Part shown: positions 23,391 through 33,650 of the stretch, one piece after another
Position numbering within the stretch: position 1 is the stretch's first letter
Layout: each line of letters opens with the position of its first letter
The notes under the pieces: generated by a model
What the model was told of the DNA's origin: nothing
What the model saw: only the letters and a program-made list of their open reading frames with translations
The model's database searches: none
Source: Gerris lacustris
Lineage: Eukaryota; Arthropoda; Insecta; Hemiptera; Gerridae
Length of the DNA stretch: 64,000 nt
Assembly (NCBI GenBank): GCA_951217055.1
Contig: OX578277.1
Coordinates: 58,524,173 to 58,588,172, forward strand
Reading direction: 5' to 3'
Made by a program: the position numbers and the translations under genes

Positions 23391-24272
23391 CCATTTTTTT
23401 TTTTAAATAAAAAGATATAATATCTGTATATTTGGCACAATAATGATAGCCATCTCCATAGTTTATTACATTGTGATCAAAGGAGAAATAAATTGATCTG
23501 AAAAATAAATTATGCATTTATTTGCAAGGTGGTTAATTATATAAGGCTAATCTTTAAGGTCAAATTATGATAAGTCAAATACTTATTACCGGATGCTATT
23601 GCAACTTTTTTTACACTCTTTTTACTAATTTAGGGGAACCAAAATAAGATTGTTCAGAATGACAATCTCGGTATATTTTGTCAATCCACTAATAATGTGT
23701 AATGTGGTCAACCAACTTATTAAGCGGGTCCAATCCAGCATTCGAGTTGTTGATTGGCTATAAAAAATCAAATTTATTGCAGGGTGTTTTATCTAGCATT
23801 ACACAATTCTAGGAGAACAGAATTTTAAAAACTAAACCAAGGTAAATGAAAAGTTGCATTACCGGAAAGCTAAGTTAGTAAACTTTTGTAAGTTAATTGC
23901 GGTTTTAAAGTTATTTTACCAAAAAGAAACATTCAATTTGAACAAGAACGTGCTAACGTCACAGAACAACTTTCAGGTGACTAAAACTGACGTAAGTTAA
24001 AATTACTTCAGTTTTCCTCACGCCTCGATAGGTATTCAGGGCATGGTTTGTATGTATATGACGTTGCCAAAACACGTCAAAGCCGAATACGTGCAAAAAT
24101 AAATAGTTTTCTTTGATGAGAGAACGAGATTCTAATTATACATATGTGTGATTTTGCGAATATGGAAATTTTATAAATATGTAATATTATTGTAGTAAAT
24201 TGCTTACTTTGTAAAATGCGTTAGTTTCCTTGGGTCGGTATGCTGTTTGGAAGGAAGTGCTGCCTGCCTCAT
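13458..24272 (-). CDS. Calaxin / EFCAB1-like EF-hand calcium sensor (4 exons, complete)
   Basis: Joining 24272-24208, 19357-19255, 17319-17057 and 13683-13458 gives 218 codons plus a stop, with every junction phase consistent and all introns GT-AG. Human EFCAB1 (calaxin) has about the same length. Three EF-hand loops are visible: DAESDGLIRLEE, DLNNDGFIVKEE and DADGDGKISLDD; the last has Asp at position 12, as I recall it does in the vertebrate protein. Diagnostic matches are the start HFTK-IEADGL, the block DRGSFRDILH and the tail EAFGQCLP. Calaxin is an outer-dynein-arm-associated Ca2+ sensor of motile cilia and flagella; in an insect the expected sites are sperm and chordotonal neurons. The introns (4850, 1935 and 3373 bases) are full of repeats. 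Confidence 0.88.
13757..13800 (+). mobile_element. Possible hAT terminus in a calaxin intron
   Basis: CAGTGGCGTAGGAAAGGG resembles hAT inverted ends. I found no matching opposite end nearby, so it may be a relic. Confidence 0.25.
14475..14551. repeat. Short tandem duplication plus perfect palindrome
   Basis: A unit of about 23 bases with core TTGAACGACGACAAATTA occurs twice in tandem (14478-14526). It is followed at once by a 25-base palindrome with arms GTGTTACAAGAC and GTCTTGTAACAC around one A (14527-14551). Confidence 0.75.
14585..14945 (-). repeat. Interspersed repeat family C, copy 1
   Basis: It matches 22830-23330 and 50490-50865 (both in the opposite orientation) through blocks such as CTAACTTTCTCATATAATCT, the CTAGATTTTYCC-GAGAAAA block and AAATTTGGAGCTA. 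The class is unknown and there is no coding frame. Confidence 0.6.
17057..17319 (-). CDS. Calaxin-like gene, exon 3
   Basis: The acceptor TTTTCAG precedes 17319 and the donor GTATGT starts at 17056. The exon is 263 bases, starts in phase 0 with KKEGIDRGSF and carries EF-hands 1 and 2. It ends two bases into the Lys codon that exon 4 completes. Confidence 0.9.
17848..17945. repeat. Foldback hairpin with GAGCGAAGCGAG centre
   Basis: Arms TTCTTTACC..GGCAAT..TTTACTGTC and GACAGTAAA..ATTGCC..GGTAAAGAA form a stem of about 40 bp around GAGCGAAGCGAG. The same TTCTTTAC/GTAAAGAAAA blocks recur to about 18300, so 17840-18360 is probably one MITE of this type. It lies in a calaxin intron. Confidence 0.6.
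18540..18612 (+). mobile_element. tRNA-derived SINE fragment
   Basis: GAACCTGGGTTCAATCCCC contains a Pol III B box (GGTTCAATCCC), with neighbouring bases like a tRNA 3' half. No acceptor stem or anticodon arm can be folded, so it is not a tRNA gene. Confidence 0.4.
19005..19150 (+). repeat. GTCCAGGA repeat family D, copy in calaxin intron 2
   Basis: It shares GCTATGTC.CGCAGAC..GCTTAGCCGAC, CATATTCTTAAAAGGC and the end ...CCTGGACTAT with copies at 20160-20305, 25500-25665 and 42175-42307, and inverted at 19880-20012 and 41760-41885. Confidence 0.75.
19255..19357 (-). CDS. Calaxin-like gene, exon 2
   Basis: A T-rich tract ending TTTTAG precedes 19357 and the donor is GTAATT after CAGG. The 103-base exon encodes IEADGLCTLFNKLL and ends in phase 0. 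It is flanked by inverted copies of one repeat family (19005-19150 and 19880-20012). Confidence 0.82.
19880..20012 (-). repeat. Repeat family D, inverted copy in calaxin intron 1
   Basis: It carries GGCTAAGTTCGTCTGCGGGA and GTCAGACACTTTTTT in reverse orientation to the copy at 19005-19150. Together the two could pair across exon 2 of the calaxin-like gene. Confidence 0.75.
20160..20305 (+). repeat. Repeat family D, third copy in the calaxin region
   Basis: GAGCCGACCACATATTCTTA, then AAGGCACTAAAA, and the end CTATCTCCTGGACTATAATT mark it as the same family in direct orientation. Confidence 0.7.
20390..20592. other. Less AT-rich island in calaxin intron 1, no product recognised
   Basis: A 66-codon frame with CGCGAG/CTCGCG motifs stands out from its AT-rich surroundings. 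I recognise no domain and it has no supported splice partner, so I do not call a gene. Confidence 0.3.
22178..22576 (-). mobile_element. 5S-rRNA-derived SINE-like repeat, copy B
   Basis: It has the same layout as the copy at 10691 on the opposite strand: leader (ends CGGGTAC at 22573), the perfect 20-base palindrome GAGGCCACTTTAGTGGCCTC, the CTCCTGCTGC hairpin, the 5S-like control region at 22456-22496, then the AT-rich 3' part. Both hairpins are intact. It lies inside calaxin intron 1, in the same orientation as the gene. The T7 run of copy A is not kept here. Confidence 0.8.
22830..23330 (+). repeat. Interspersed repeat family C, copy 2, with tRNA-like insert
   Basis: It shares ACGAAATTTGGCATACATGT and CCCGAGGCGAAATCGAGAAA with the 50490 copy. 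At 23141-23183 it contains a GC-rich block with GGCCGGGTTCGATTCTCCGC, a tRNA B-box-like motif that is absent from the other copies. Confidence 0.6.
23360..23404. repeat. Poly-T tract
   Basis: About 30 T, CCA, then 11 T. It may be the tail of a reverse-transcribed insert on the minus strand, but no body is recognisable. Confidence 0.6.
24208..24272 (-). CDS. Calaxin-like gene, exon 1 with start codon
   Basis: It ends ...KLTHFT plus AA, before the donor GTAAGC. Joined to exon 2 this gives HFTK-IEADGL, which matches the family where the vertebrate protein has HFNK-FEVNCL. I chose the ATG at 24272-24270 because it gives a 22-residue lead, the length seen in the vertebrate protein. The same frame is open upstream to an ATG at 24389, so a longer N-terminus is possible. 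Confidence 0.72.
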
Positions 24273-26148
24273 CCTTCTCCCAGACCTTTGAGCCAGAAAC
24301 AGAGATACGCTGCGCATGAGGGCCGTCCCCCCCGAGCTGCCTCTATGCCCTCCCCTTGCATGTCCTCCTCCCTTACCTACGCATAACAAACAAACAGATT
24401 TACCGCATTTTTACTTTTGATTACATTGAAAGTATCTAAGTTTGTTTATTGCTGAAAAATATTTTAAAATTAAGATTTAATATTTTATTCTTTTTAAAAA
24501 AAAAAAAATAAATAAACCATATAATTGTAATTCACCTCCAGTGCCATCTGCAGTACCTAAATAAAAAAGAAGAGCATTCAAAATATAAGATAATGAAAGC
24601 AATATAAAAATGAAAGTTAATAATTTTTATCGAGATTGGATTCGCTAATACTAATGCAAGTTATGACATTACTTCACTCCAAAAGGTAAAAAATATATGT
24701 GTGGTATCTAGTAAAAAGCATCTATGTTTGTTTCTTAAATGTACTTATTTAACTTTAATGTAGTTGTACAGAAGAGTAAGTGGTTATTTGCTAAAGGTTA
24801 CGCACTAAATTGTGCCAATGTATTGTATTCATGAAAAGTATTTTTCTAAAACAGAAGGGCGTTAAGATATACCATTATTGGAGTTCTCCATTCGTAAATG
24901 CATTTAAAATGAGCTCAATGTAAGAAAAAAAAGCTTATAATAGTTTCTTGTGTTTAGTAAATACATTTTCTCTGTTGTTCGCTTCATAAATGTTTAATTT
25001 GATTTCGTTTCTTTAATAAATAGCTTAACCTGAACTCATTTTTGTATCATTTTGCTGTCAAACTAGAAGCACAACTTAATTTTTATTCATTAAATACGGT
25101 ATATTGGAGAATATTCCAAATCTAATTAATTATTACTGGTTACTAATCATCCTTTTGCTTATTTTATACTGTAGAATTTAATATAACTTTAGAACAAGTT
25201 GTTTGCATGTTGTATGTAGGAGACTATTTTGATCCTAGTCGCATGTTATTGTTGTTTCATGTTATATTATATTTTAAGACGAATAGCAGAGGTAATATAG
25301 CTTAGGATTGTTATTGATCGTATAATGACTCAATTTTCTTGTCGGAATCGTATCACATTAAACTAACTTTAAAACGCGTGCGCGTGCATGTTATATACTT
25401 AACTTTACCAAAGCAACGGGTGGTTCCAATTTAAAATGAGGTAGATTGTATCTTCCATCCAATAGTCCATAATAATCTCGGTCTATATTTTACAGCTAAT
25501 GGGCAAACTATGTCCCACGAACGAACTTTGCTGACTACATATTCTTGGAGGATATAAAAAAAAAAATTAACTCATTAACAAAATTTTAGCTTGATGTTTG
25601 TGAGTCACTTTTATGCACTCTATCTCCTTTATTATGCTCTCTATCCTGGACTATGCCTCAAGTTTTAAAACGCGTTTATTTTTTACTAGTTTAACCTTTT
25701 ACCAATTATTCTCAATATAGAGAAAAACCATACATTTTCCTCATATATATATGCCAATTTTGATTGATCTCTATAATTCAATACAAATTTCGATCTAGAA
25801 TTATAACAAAAAATACTATAACTGGGAACTGCAATTAATTAATTAATTATCACCTACCATCTTCCCCATCACCTACCTCCCCCTTTCAAACATCAAGCGC
25901 GCGATGTATTTCTAATTTAAAAGTAATGAAACGTATGCTTCAGCAGCTAATACCATTTTGTATTTTATGACACTTAATTCTCTTTCGTTGCTCAGTTTCA
26001 TTTTCACTCAACTTGTTAAATAAAATATTGATGCGACGCATAAAGAACTCAGGTAGAAAAAAAATGAATTTGCTCTTGTATATGCGAATTTGTTTTCAAT
26101 ATGGCTACCATTTTTCAGGGGATAACTTATGTTATTAATCTACCTGAA
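24273..26148. other. Upstream region of the calaxin-like gene and intergenic DNA
   Basis: It should hold the 5' UTR and promoter of the calaxin-like gene; I see no clear TATA or initiator placement. It contains a degenerate family D copy (25500-25665) and no other gene. Confidence 0.5.
25500..25665 (+). repeat. Repeat family D, degenerate copy
   Basis: AACTATGTCCCACGAACGAA, ACTACATATTCTTGGAGG and the end CTATCCTGGACTATG match the family with many changes. Confidence 0.6.
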
Positions 26149-26465
26149 AAGACCTTTAAAATTTCATGTAACATGCCATATAAGTAAAAACTTTTTATAA
26201 CACCCTCATGTCGGCCATGTTATGAAATTTTTGTAACAATAGTTACACATTCTTTTCCTACTTTTCAAGACCTTTAAAACGCTGTATGACATGTCATGCT
26301 GCCTAAAAACTTGTTTTTAATCGTCCGCTATATTGGCCACCATCTTTAAAATATTAAATGTGAAATTTAAATAATTACACAATCTATTCCAACTCTTTAA
26401 GAACTTTAAAACAATCTATAACATGTCATGCTGACAAAAAACCTTTTTAAATCGTCCTGGAAAGT
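26149..26465. repeat. Imperfect tandem repeat, period about 118-132 bases
   Basis: Units start with AAGA(C/A)CTTTAAAA at 26149, 26267 and 26399. Each continues with TGTAACATGCCAT or TGACATGTCATGCTG, then an AAACTTTTT block and GGCCA(C/T). Confidence 0.65.
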
Positions 26466-27238
26466 ATTTTTGAAAATAAATATTAAGGGTGGAAAACTAT
26501 ACAGTTGTCAAAAATAATAAGATACACCTGTGTGCCAAATTTTGTTCAAACCGGTTAATTTATAGGTACGCCTGTTATCGTTAGACAAGCACTCAACAAC
26601 AACAAACTTATTTTAAGTCCTAGCCTCTGAAATGAAGGACCCACTAAGCTCGTTCAATAAACTGACATATTCTGCAAACTTGAGACAGAGTGTCTTAAGT
26701 TATTAATGGAACACTTCTAAAATCCCTATTCGACCAGTTGTTGCTTAAAGGTGAAAGGTGTTTTCCTACAACGCGCGCCTTGGGCCTTGGCGATTGGGGT
26801 GTTTTCCCTACAATGCGGCTGGCACCATCTTTTTCTCTCCAGTTTGAATTAACGTTTGTAGTGTAATTAATCAGTGAATCGATGATAATAAAAGAATAGA
26901 AGTGGTCCAGGCTCAAATATTATCTGTTTATTAGGGCAGAAAAGGGAACAACATGGTACCTGCACTGAAAGAATCAAATGACGTACAGATTTATAAACTT
27001 TTTAATCTTACTTGGATCCTCATTTTAATTATTATTGTATAATGTGTGAACATTCCCTGACATACAGGGAATTCTCCCAATACAATTATTTATATTTTTA
27101 AAATTGTTTAATAAAAAAAAATCAACCTTTTAGCGAATTTCCATTGGAAAAAATTCGCTAATAGAGCCACTGGCCAAAATACGTTTCATGGGTGGGTCCC
27201 TGATCACGAAAAAATAGGTTTTACAAAACTTTATATTT

Positions 27239-27377
<139 letters not shown>

Positions 27378-27392
27378 TATATGTATTTCTAG

Positions 27393-27776
27393 CGGATTTC
27401 TTGTGAGCACGATAGCTCTTGAACGAATTGACGTATCAAAATAAAACTTGAACCGAAAAATCAAGCTCGTTGAGATAAGGATCCCCTAAAAAAATGGGAT
27501 CTTTATGACGTTATTAACCCCTCCTGATGAGTCAGCAAAGATAAAAAAAAATACGTTTTTTAAGATCCTGAATCCAAAAAATGAGGTACCACAGCGATTC
27601 GAATAATAATTTTATAATAATAATAGTCGTAATAACAACAATTTCTTGTGAGCATGATAGCTCTCGAACGAATTGACGTATCGAATTAAAACTTGCACCG
27701 AAAAATCAAGCTCGTTGAGATGAGGATCCCCTAAAAAAATGGGATCTTTATGACGTCATTAACCCCTCCTGATGAG
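27393..27776 (+). repeat. Direct duplication of a repeat unit, second copy broken by the hAT element
   Basis: The first copy (27393-27560) contains GATAGCTCTTGAACGAATTG, GGATCCCCTAAAAAAATGGG and CTCCTGATGAGTCAGCAAAG. The second copy (27637-27776) repeats all of this up to CTGATGAG, is interrupted by the hAT element and resumes at 30603 with CTGATAAGTCACCAAAG. Confidence 0.85.
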
Positions 27777-27836
27777 CAGTGACGGATCTAGGGGGGGGGG
27801 CAGGGGGGGCAGCCTGCCCGTGCGCCGGGTTGGAGG

Positions 27837-28610
27837 GGGCGCCCGTTCCGAGCTAGACTTTTTTTTATTTTGTACTGCAAAAAAATAAAGTGCAAGTGCT
27901 AAAATTGGCGCAAAACGCCCCCAGAAAGGAAGCCAGACGAAATATTAAAAGTGTTCCCTATTTCATTTCCATTTTTAATTTTTTGAACGATTTACAAAGG
28001 GCGCCATTAGAACAACAGAGATTTGCAAAGTGTGTAACTGTTATTGCTTTAGTCTTAGGGCGCCTTTGGAGCAAGGGCGCCAAGGAACATAATATTTGGA
28101 AAATAATTCAAAGTAAATAGTAAATGGATTAATTTAGTCCTTTTAAAGTCGACTAAATGAATTTGATAAAGGGCACCATTAGAACAACGGATATTATCGA
28201 GGGCGCCCAGTATCAAACAAGATTGAAAACCCATCTCAATTAATCCAGTAATTTTCAGAAATATTTGTATGTTCGCTAATTTGCAAAGAGTGTAGCTGTT
28301 ATTGTTATAGTCTTAAGTAGGGCGCCTTTGGAGCGAGAAGAATCAGCAAGGACGCCAAGAGATAAAAAAAGTTTTGGAAAATAATGCAATTGAATGGGTT
28401 AATTAAACACCTATTATAGTTTACTAAATTAATTTGACGAAGGGCGCCCTTGGAGCAACAAGAAATCAGCAAGGGCGCAGCCGAGAAACAAAAAATGTTT
28501 GGAAACCAATATTTCCATAATAAATAAAATTAATACTTTATTTATGTTTTCGCTGTACCTGTTGTTTTGCAAAGGGCGCCTTTGGCGCAATAGAAATCTG
28601 CAGGGGCGCC
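27837..28610. repeat. Subterminal GGCGCC motif array in the hAT element
   Basis: Exact GGCGCC occurs at about 27838, 28000, 28059, 28076, 28202, 28321, 28443, 28575 and 28605, usually as GGGCGCC(A/T)TTRGARCAA. Larger units of 110-140 bases with TTTGCAAAG and GTTATTG blocks repeat around them. Subterminal arrays bind transposase in some hAT elements; that role here is inference. Confidence 0.75.
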
Positions 28611-28949
28611 AAGAAATAAAAAAGTTTGGAACACAGTAAATTAATAAATTAAAAGTCAAAACCTTGTATACGTAATTTCACATTTGCCCATGAGAAACTT
28701 AGACATATGATTTTTTAATTTTAATTTTTTGATGTGACTCCAAAATGGAAAATTTTTAAGAGGATTCGCAAAAAAATGAAATATCATTAAATCATTTTAT
28801 ATATTCTGTATCTAGGGGGGTGGGTGGTTTGAGCAGGTAAACGCGGTTGGGATATAAATCCGTCGGCGGTAAAACGGAGAAACTTGCTATGGTTGAGGAG
28901 ATTAGAATAAGGATTTTATTAAAATAGAATAATTCGCAGAAAGGAAAGG

Positions 28950-30360
28950 ATTACTCTTGGTAATAGGGAATTTCTAGTCACCTATTCGTGCAAATTATTT
29001 TCAGAGCAGGCTTTTTCCCATATGACTAAGGATGAAGGTCTCACGCAGACTTCTTTCACTGCTAAATAAAAAAATTCTAGAACACGAAAAATCCTTAAGC
29101 TACAAAAAAAGTTTTTGTTCTTGGAAAACATTAAAGGTTTGACTAAATAAAGGAGGAATTGACAAAAAACTACAGGAACAAATATCGCAGGAAGAGAATC
29201 GCTGGAAGTCAGTTTTATATGCCGTTCTTGATGTAATTATACATTTGGCCTATCAAGGCAGTGCTTTTCGAGGATCGGATGAAAGCCTTGACTTTGGTGA
29301 TCCCAGTAGTGGAAAGTTCAAACAGCGTGACTTACTCTTCTTCTTAGCGTGAAGCGTGACTTACTTTAAGCTCTTAAACACCATTGACTTACTCTCTCGA
29401 TAGCACACCCCAACTACGAGAACACCTAATCCGCCTCAACAAAAGTAAGGGGGAAAATTCTGAGTGACATAAGAGAAGCAAAGTATTTCTCTGTCATGTT
29501 TAACTGTACCCCTGATGTTAGCCACTTGGAGCAGATGTCTCAAGTCATTAGGTACGTAAACTTAAGTGCGGGCCAGAGATTTGCGAGAATTTCATTGATT
29601 TTTTTCACAGTTATTGAGAGGACGGGACTGGCACTTTCTGAAGTAATAACCAAAAAACTCAAAAGTGATGGTTTGGATTTTAAGAACTGTGGAGGGCAGT
29701 TATATGACAATGGTGCTAACATGGCTGGAAAGTACAAAAAAGTTTGCAGGAAAATAAAAATAATGCTCTTGCTTACTTCGTACCCTGTGCTGCGATTTCA
29801 CTAAAATTAATTGGGGTCAATGCTGCGAGCGTCACTCATGAAGCAGAAACTAACTTTGGAGTTTTAAATTGTCTTTATTCATTCTTAGGAGCATCAACCA
29901 GGTGGGAAGTTTTGCTCAAAAACATACCTATCTCTCTCAAGCTACAGAGTGGAACTAGGTGGCCAACAAAGCTGGAAGCTGTAATAGTTATTTACAAGCA
30001 TCATGGAGGAATAATTATTACTGCTTTAAATGATATGGTAGCATGTTTGACTTCAAGTTCTGGAATATAACCAGAAGCTAGGAATCTTTTAAAAGGTATT
30101 TAGCACTTTTGAATTTGTGATATTATCTTGCTTCTGGTTCAAGGAGCTAACTAGGATTGACATTGTCAACAAACGCCTCCAGAAAAAAGATATCACAATT
30201 GCTCAATCAGTTCTCCACATTTACCACCTTATACAGGGGGAAACTAGGGAAAATAATGCAAGAGATGCAGTCACTGAAGCTAAGACAATAGCTGAAGGCC
30301 TTAACATAGATCATCAATTTAAAGAGGTGCGTAAACGAAAAAAAGAAAAGGATGGCTGAT
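28950..30360 (+). pseudogene. hAT (ZMYM1-like) transposase, multiply frameshifted
   Basis: Fragments in family order are: GGIDKKLQEQISQEENRWKS and HLAYQGSAFRGSDESLD (about 29150-29310), AKYFSVMFNCTPDVSHLEQM (29480-29540), TKKLKSDGLDFKNCGGQLYD then NGANMAGKY (29650-29735), FVPCAAISLKLIGV (29778-29820), and SGTRWPTKLEA (29950-29980). These correspond to the dimerisation/DDE core of ZMYM1-type hAT proteins, including the DxxxDIS, C.GQ.YDN..NM.G.Y and FVPC..H.L motifs (His is Ile here). Stops and frame changes near 29130, 29405-29495, 29740 and 30070 make it non-functional. Confidence 0.85.
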
Positions 30361-30629
30361 GAAATATGTAAAGAGGAAAGTATTGAATGGACACCAGAGA
30401 CGAGGTTTTAAATTAAATAATGCTTCTTCAAACAATAGACCACATCCTAAGTTCTCTCTAAGGATTAAAAGGAAAACTCTTACAGCGTGAAAGGCAAATA
30501 TGTAGGATTGAGAGAAAAGTATGACGTTAAGAAGACAATAGAATAATTCAAATTTAAATTTCTCCAAAAATGTTGTCGCCGGAAAGCCTAGATCCGTCAC
30601 TGCTGATAAGTCACCAAAGATTTAAAATA

Positions 30630-30903
30630 ATCCTACCGCGGATTTCCATAAGCCAAGCGAATTTCCATTGGAAATTTGTAGTTCAATGTTGTGCAGTTTA
30701 AACCACTTTGAAACTACTACTATTATGTTTAACTAAGCATTATTATTAAAACCCTAATCTAACTAAAATATTTCTTATAAATTTTCTTAACTTAAAACAA
30801 TCCACTCAATTGTAGTAGTTATGAAGGAAGTTTAAACTGCACAACATTGAACTACAAATTTCCATTGGAAATTCGCTTGGCTTGCGGAAACCCGCGGTAG
30901 GAT
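30630..30903. mobile_element. MITE with about 75-bp inverted ends
   Basis: The ends ATCCTACCGCGG and CCGCGGTAGGAT extend inward through AGCGAATTTCCATTGGAAAT and TTGTGCAGTTTAAAC. The middle of about 110 bases is unrelated AT-rich DNA. A partial relative (AGCGAATTTCCATTGGAAAA) lies at 27132-27165. Confidence 0.8.
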
Positions 30904-31057
30904 TTTTTTATGTAATAACATAAAAAAAGTATTTTAATGGGTATTTGTAATATATTAATGATATATTTCGCATTCCTAATTATAATATCACCTACATATT
31001 TTAGGCTTACTCTGAACTTTTTACTAGAAAAAGTCTTAACACAAGAAGTAATTAGCA

Positions 31058-31270
31058 AAATTACGGCCGAGCCGCGCGAGTGTTCGTGGTTTTAGGAGGA
31101 GTAGTGAGCGTCTGTCTCCTTAATATGGCTTGGCACAAAAAGAGGCTCGTGTGGCGCGACAGGACCCGCGTGACGTGACTCAAACGTATGGGACTACATG
31201 TGTCTTGTTGGGATCCGCAAATTAACACGTGACTTTCTACTAGACTCTCGCACGCCACACACGTGTTTTA
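31058..31270. other. GC-rich segment, no product recognised
   Basis: It is CpG-richer than its surroundings, with repeated ACACGTG-type words. The 65-codon minus-strand frame shows no family features. It could be an old repeat or a regulatory island. Confidence 0.3.
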
Positions 31271-31414
31271 AAAAGATTGAAAATGAATGAGATGAAAATG
31301 AATATTAATTATTGACTGCTTAAGGAATGTTTTTAATAAAGTACATATAGAGAGAGACATAAGCCATAAGCTGAAACTCTAAATCCCTAACAATATGTAT
31401 TATAATAGTATATT

Positions 31415-31550
31415 ACGCGTCTAATGCGGAAAGTAGCATTTTACATGCGAGTGTGAGTTTGCACCCGAGCGACAGCGAGGGTAGTAAAACCACACGAGCA
31501 AAGCAAAATGCAGTTTTCGCACGAGTTGCGTACCATACTTTATCTACGAT
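31415..31550. repeat. MITE-like segment with GCGACAGCGAG words
   Basis: GCGAGTGTGAGTTTGC, CCGAGCGACAGCGAGGG and TTTTCGCACGAGTTGCG form weak inverted words of the type seen in foldback MITEs. Confidence 0.35.
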
Positions 31551-31559
31551 TGTTGGATA

Positions 31560-32460
31560 TTAATATAATAATAAATACAGAAAAAAATATTTAATAAACT
31601 TCCTATAAGTAATTTCGTATTTCTCTTTTGATAAAGATGGCATTAATTCATTAGTTGTATTTTGTGCCGAATTAATTATTTCGGGAGGCGTATATTATTC
31701 TCCTCATTTTCGTCATAATGGCATAAATCAATAATTGTTTTTCAATAAAAACTCGATATAAACTGTCACTTTAATTAAACAAACTGCAAATTAGTTTTGT
31801 TAAGTGAAAACAAACTTGCTAATCGTGCGTTAAGGTGAACCGCACTAGGGCGGAAAAAAAGAGGAATTATGAAACGCGCATGCGCAATGAATACAAGTAC
31901 ATAGTTCGTAAAGAATCATTTTCTACGCATCTAAACAGAGATACAATGTTCATATTTCGTGGATAAGCGTTTTTACTTGCATGTATAAAATAAAATTTGA
32001 TATTCAGCTAAAAAATGCAGCGTTTTTTAACAAGTCGATATATATAAATTTGGTAAATTCCTTCTAATTCTTTCTTGCTTTTTAACAATTCTATAAATCA
32101 AGCTTTTTTCAGATTTAACAAAAAAGTAATTTAAACGGATGTATAAATGAACCCCTATTAATATATGAACCCTAAAAACTTTTACAACTTATTTAACAGC
32201 AGTTAAATAAGTTCCATAATACATGCTGAGATCGCGTGCTTAATTCTGAACAACTAGAAAGGTTATTTTCTGGATACCTTGACATGAAAGTACAATGAAC
32301 TAAGGAAAAACAAATAAACGGAAAATTAAGTAAAAAGTTTTCCTCGCTGTAGTTTGGATGTTGTATAGGTCATTTTGTAAGTATTAATTGTTATAAATCT
32401 TTGCGCTTATTTTTTTAAATATTGATAAGCATAGTCGATTGATATGATTGTTGATGCTTG

Positions 32461-32534
<74 letters not shown>

Positions 32535-33435
32535 AAGTGGCTAATCAGCTGATCGGGTTATCAAAATGTTTGGGCACTTCCAGACCACCTAGAGACTCGC
32601 GGTTTTTTGCGTTTGGTCCCGAATCGGCCCAAACCGACTAGAAAAATCTGAAAAGTCGAAAAAAATTATTTTTACCCCCCTTAAAAAAATAAAAACGGGG
32701 GACGCGAATTGAAGGGTTTCTTCGAAGGGCTATAGCGGCTAAACAGTAAGCCGTATCGAAAAGCGGATAGCACCAACGGTAACTGATTTTAAAAGATCTA
32801 CAATTTTGGTTCTATGACTTTTTGTCGTACGACCATCGGTTCTACCTTAAATCGAGTAAATTTGGTAATTTTTGGTCAAATTTTGACTTTTAGCTCTCAT
32901 GGCGTCCGCGATTATTGGCCGATTTAATTTTCGATTGGGGTATTTAAACCCCACACTAATGCTCTTTAAAACGAGTATTTATTTTTCAAATTATCTGTCT
33001 TTTTTGCTGAGAAAAACGAATATATATAGAGAAAAAACTAATTTAAAATACCGTAAATAACGTCATGTATATGTTTATTTTAATAAATAATACTTTTTAT
33101 AAGGTTATGTTTATGGTTATGTTATAGTTAAAAACAAGAATAGATAAATATAAACAAATATTGAATAATAAAGTATGTTGTTCGCTAGGTAAAAGATAAT
33201 AAATACATTAGTTTCCGCGAAAACACACTTTGTAAACAAATGCCCCCTCTCTTTCTCCGTCAGTCTCCCTGACCAGTCTTACGTGTCCAGCCGTGGTGTG
33301 CACTTCTACTCCCCAGATCTTTTGTTATACCAACGACATTTATTAAGGTATAATTTTATTCTTATTTATTTAATTGTTTTTATTACCATATTATTGTAAC
33401 TAGAATTGTTTTTAATAGGTTGTTAAATTCTATAT
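31560..33435. other. Intergenic DNA, no gene
   Basis: It contains a TA microsatellite (32464-32536) and a less AT-rich block (32560-32960) that I cannot assign. There is no supported frame. Confidence 0.45.
32464..32536. repeat. TA microsatellite
   Basis: About 35 TA units with one break near the right end. Confidence 0.95.
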
Positions 33436-33439
33436 TAAG

Positions 33440-33650
33440 AAAATGTTTTAATTTATTTAAATTAATATTTTAGTTTATTTAAATGAATTATTTACATTAT
33501 TTTAATGAATATTTTACTTTATTTAAATGTACGTTTTATTTTATTTAAATGAATGTTTGTTTATTTAAATGATTTTTTTTACTTTATTTAAATGATCTTT
33601 TAATGTTTATTTAAATGATTTTTTTTACTTTATTTAAATAAATGTTTTAC
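33440..33650. repeat. Minisatellite with TTTATTTAAATGA core
   Basis: About eight imperfect units of 20-30 bases, each containing TTATTTAAATGA or a one-base variant, often followed by a TTTTACT spacer. Two further units lie at 33850-33900 after an unrelated 200 bases. Confidence 0.75.

Larger units (their letters stand above)
27777..30602 (+). mobile_element. hAT transposon (2826 bp) with TIRs and target duplication
   Basis: The inverted ends CAGTGACGGATCTAGG and CCTAGATCCGTCACTG match over 16 bases. The flanks CTGATGAG (27769-27776) and CTGATAAG (30603-30610) agree at 7 of 8 positions, the length expected for hAT. The surrounding repeat resumes exactly after the insertion, which confirms both edges. 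The 5' third carries many GGCGCC motifs, the 3' half a decayed transposase. Confidence 0.92.

Noticed and set aside
27525..27545. CTGATGAG resembling a hammerhead ribozyme core
   Set aside because: No GAAA core and no pairing stems I and III can be placed around it; the word is simply part of the duplicated repeat.
30319..30600. 93-codon minus-strand frame
   Set aside because: Lies antisense over the end of the decayed hAT transposase.
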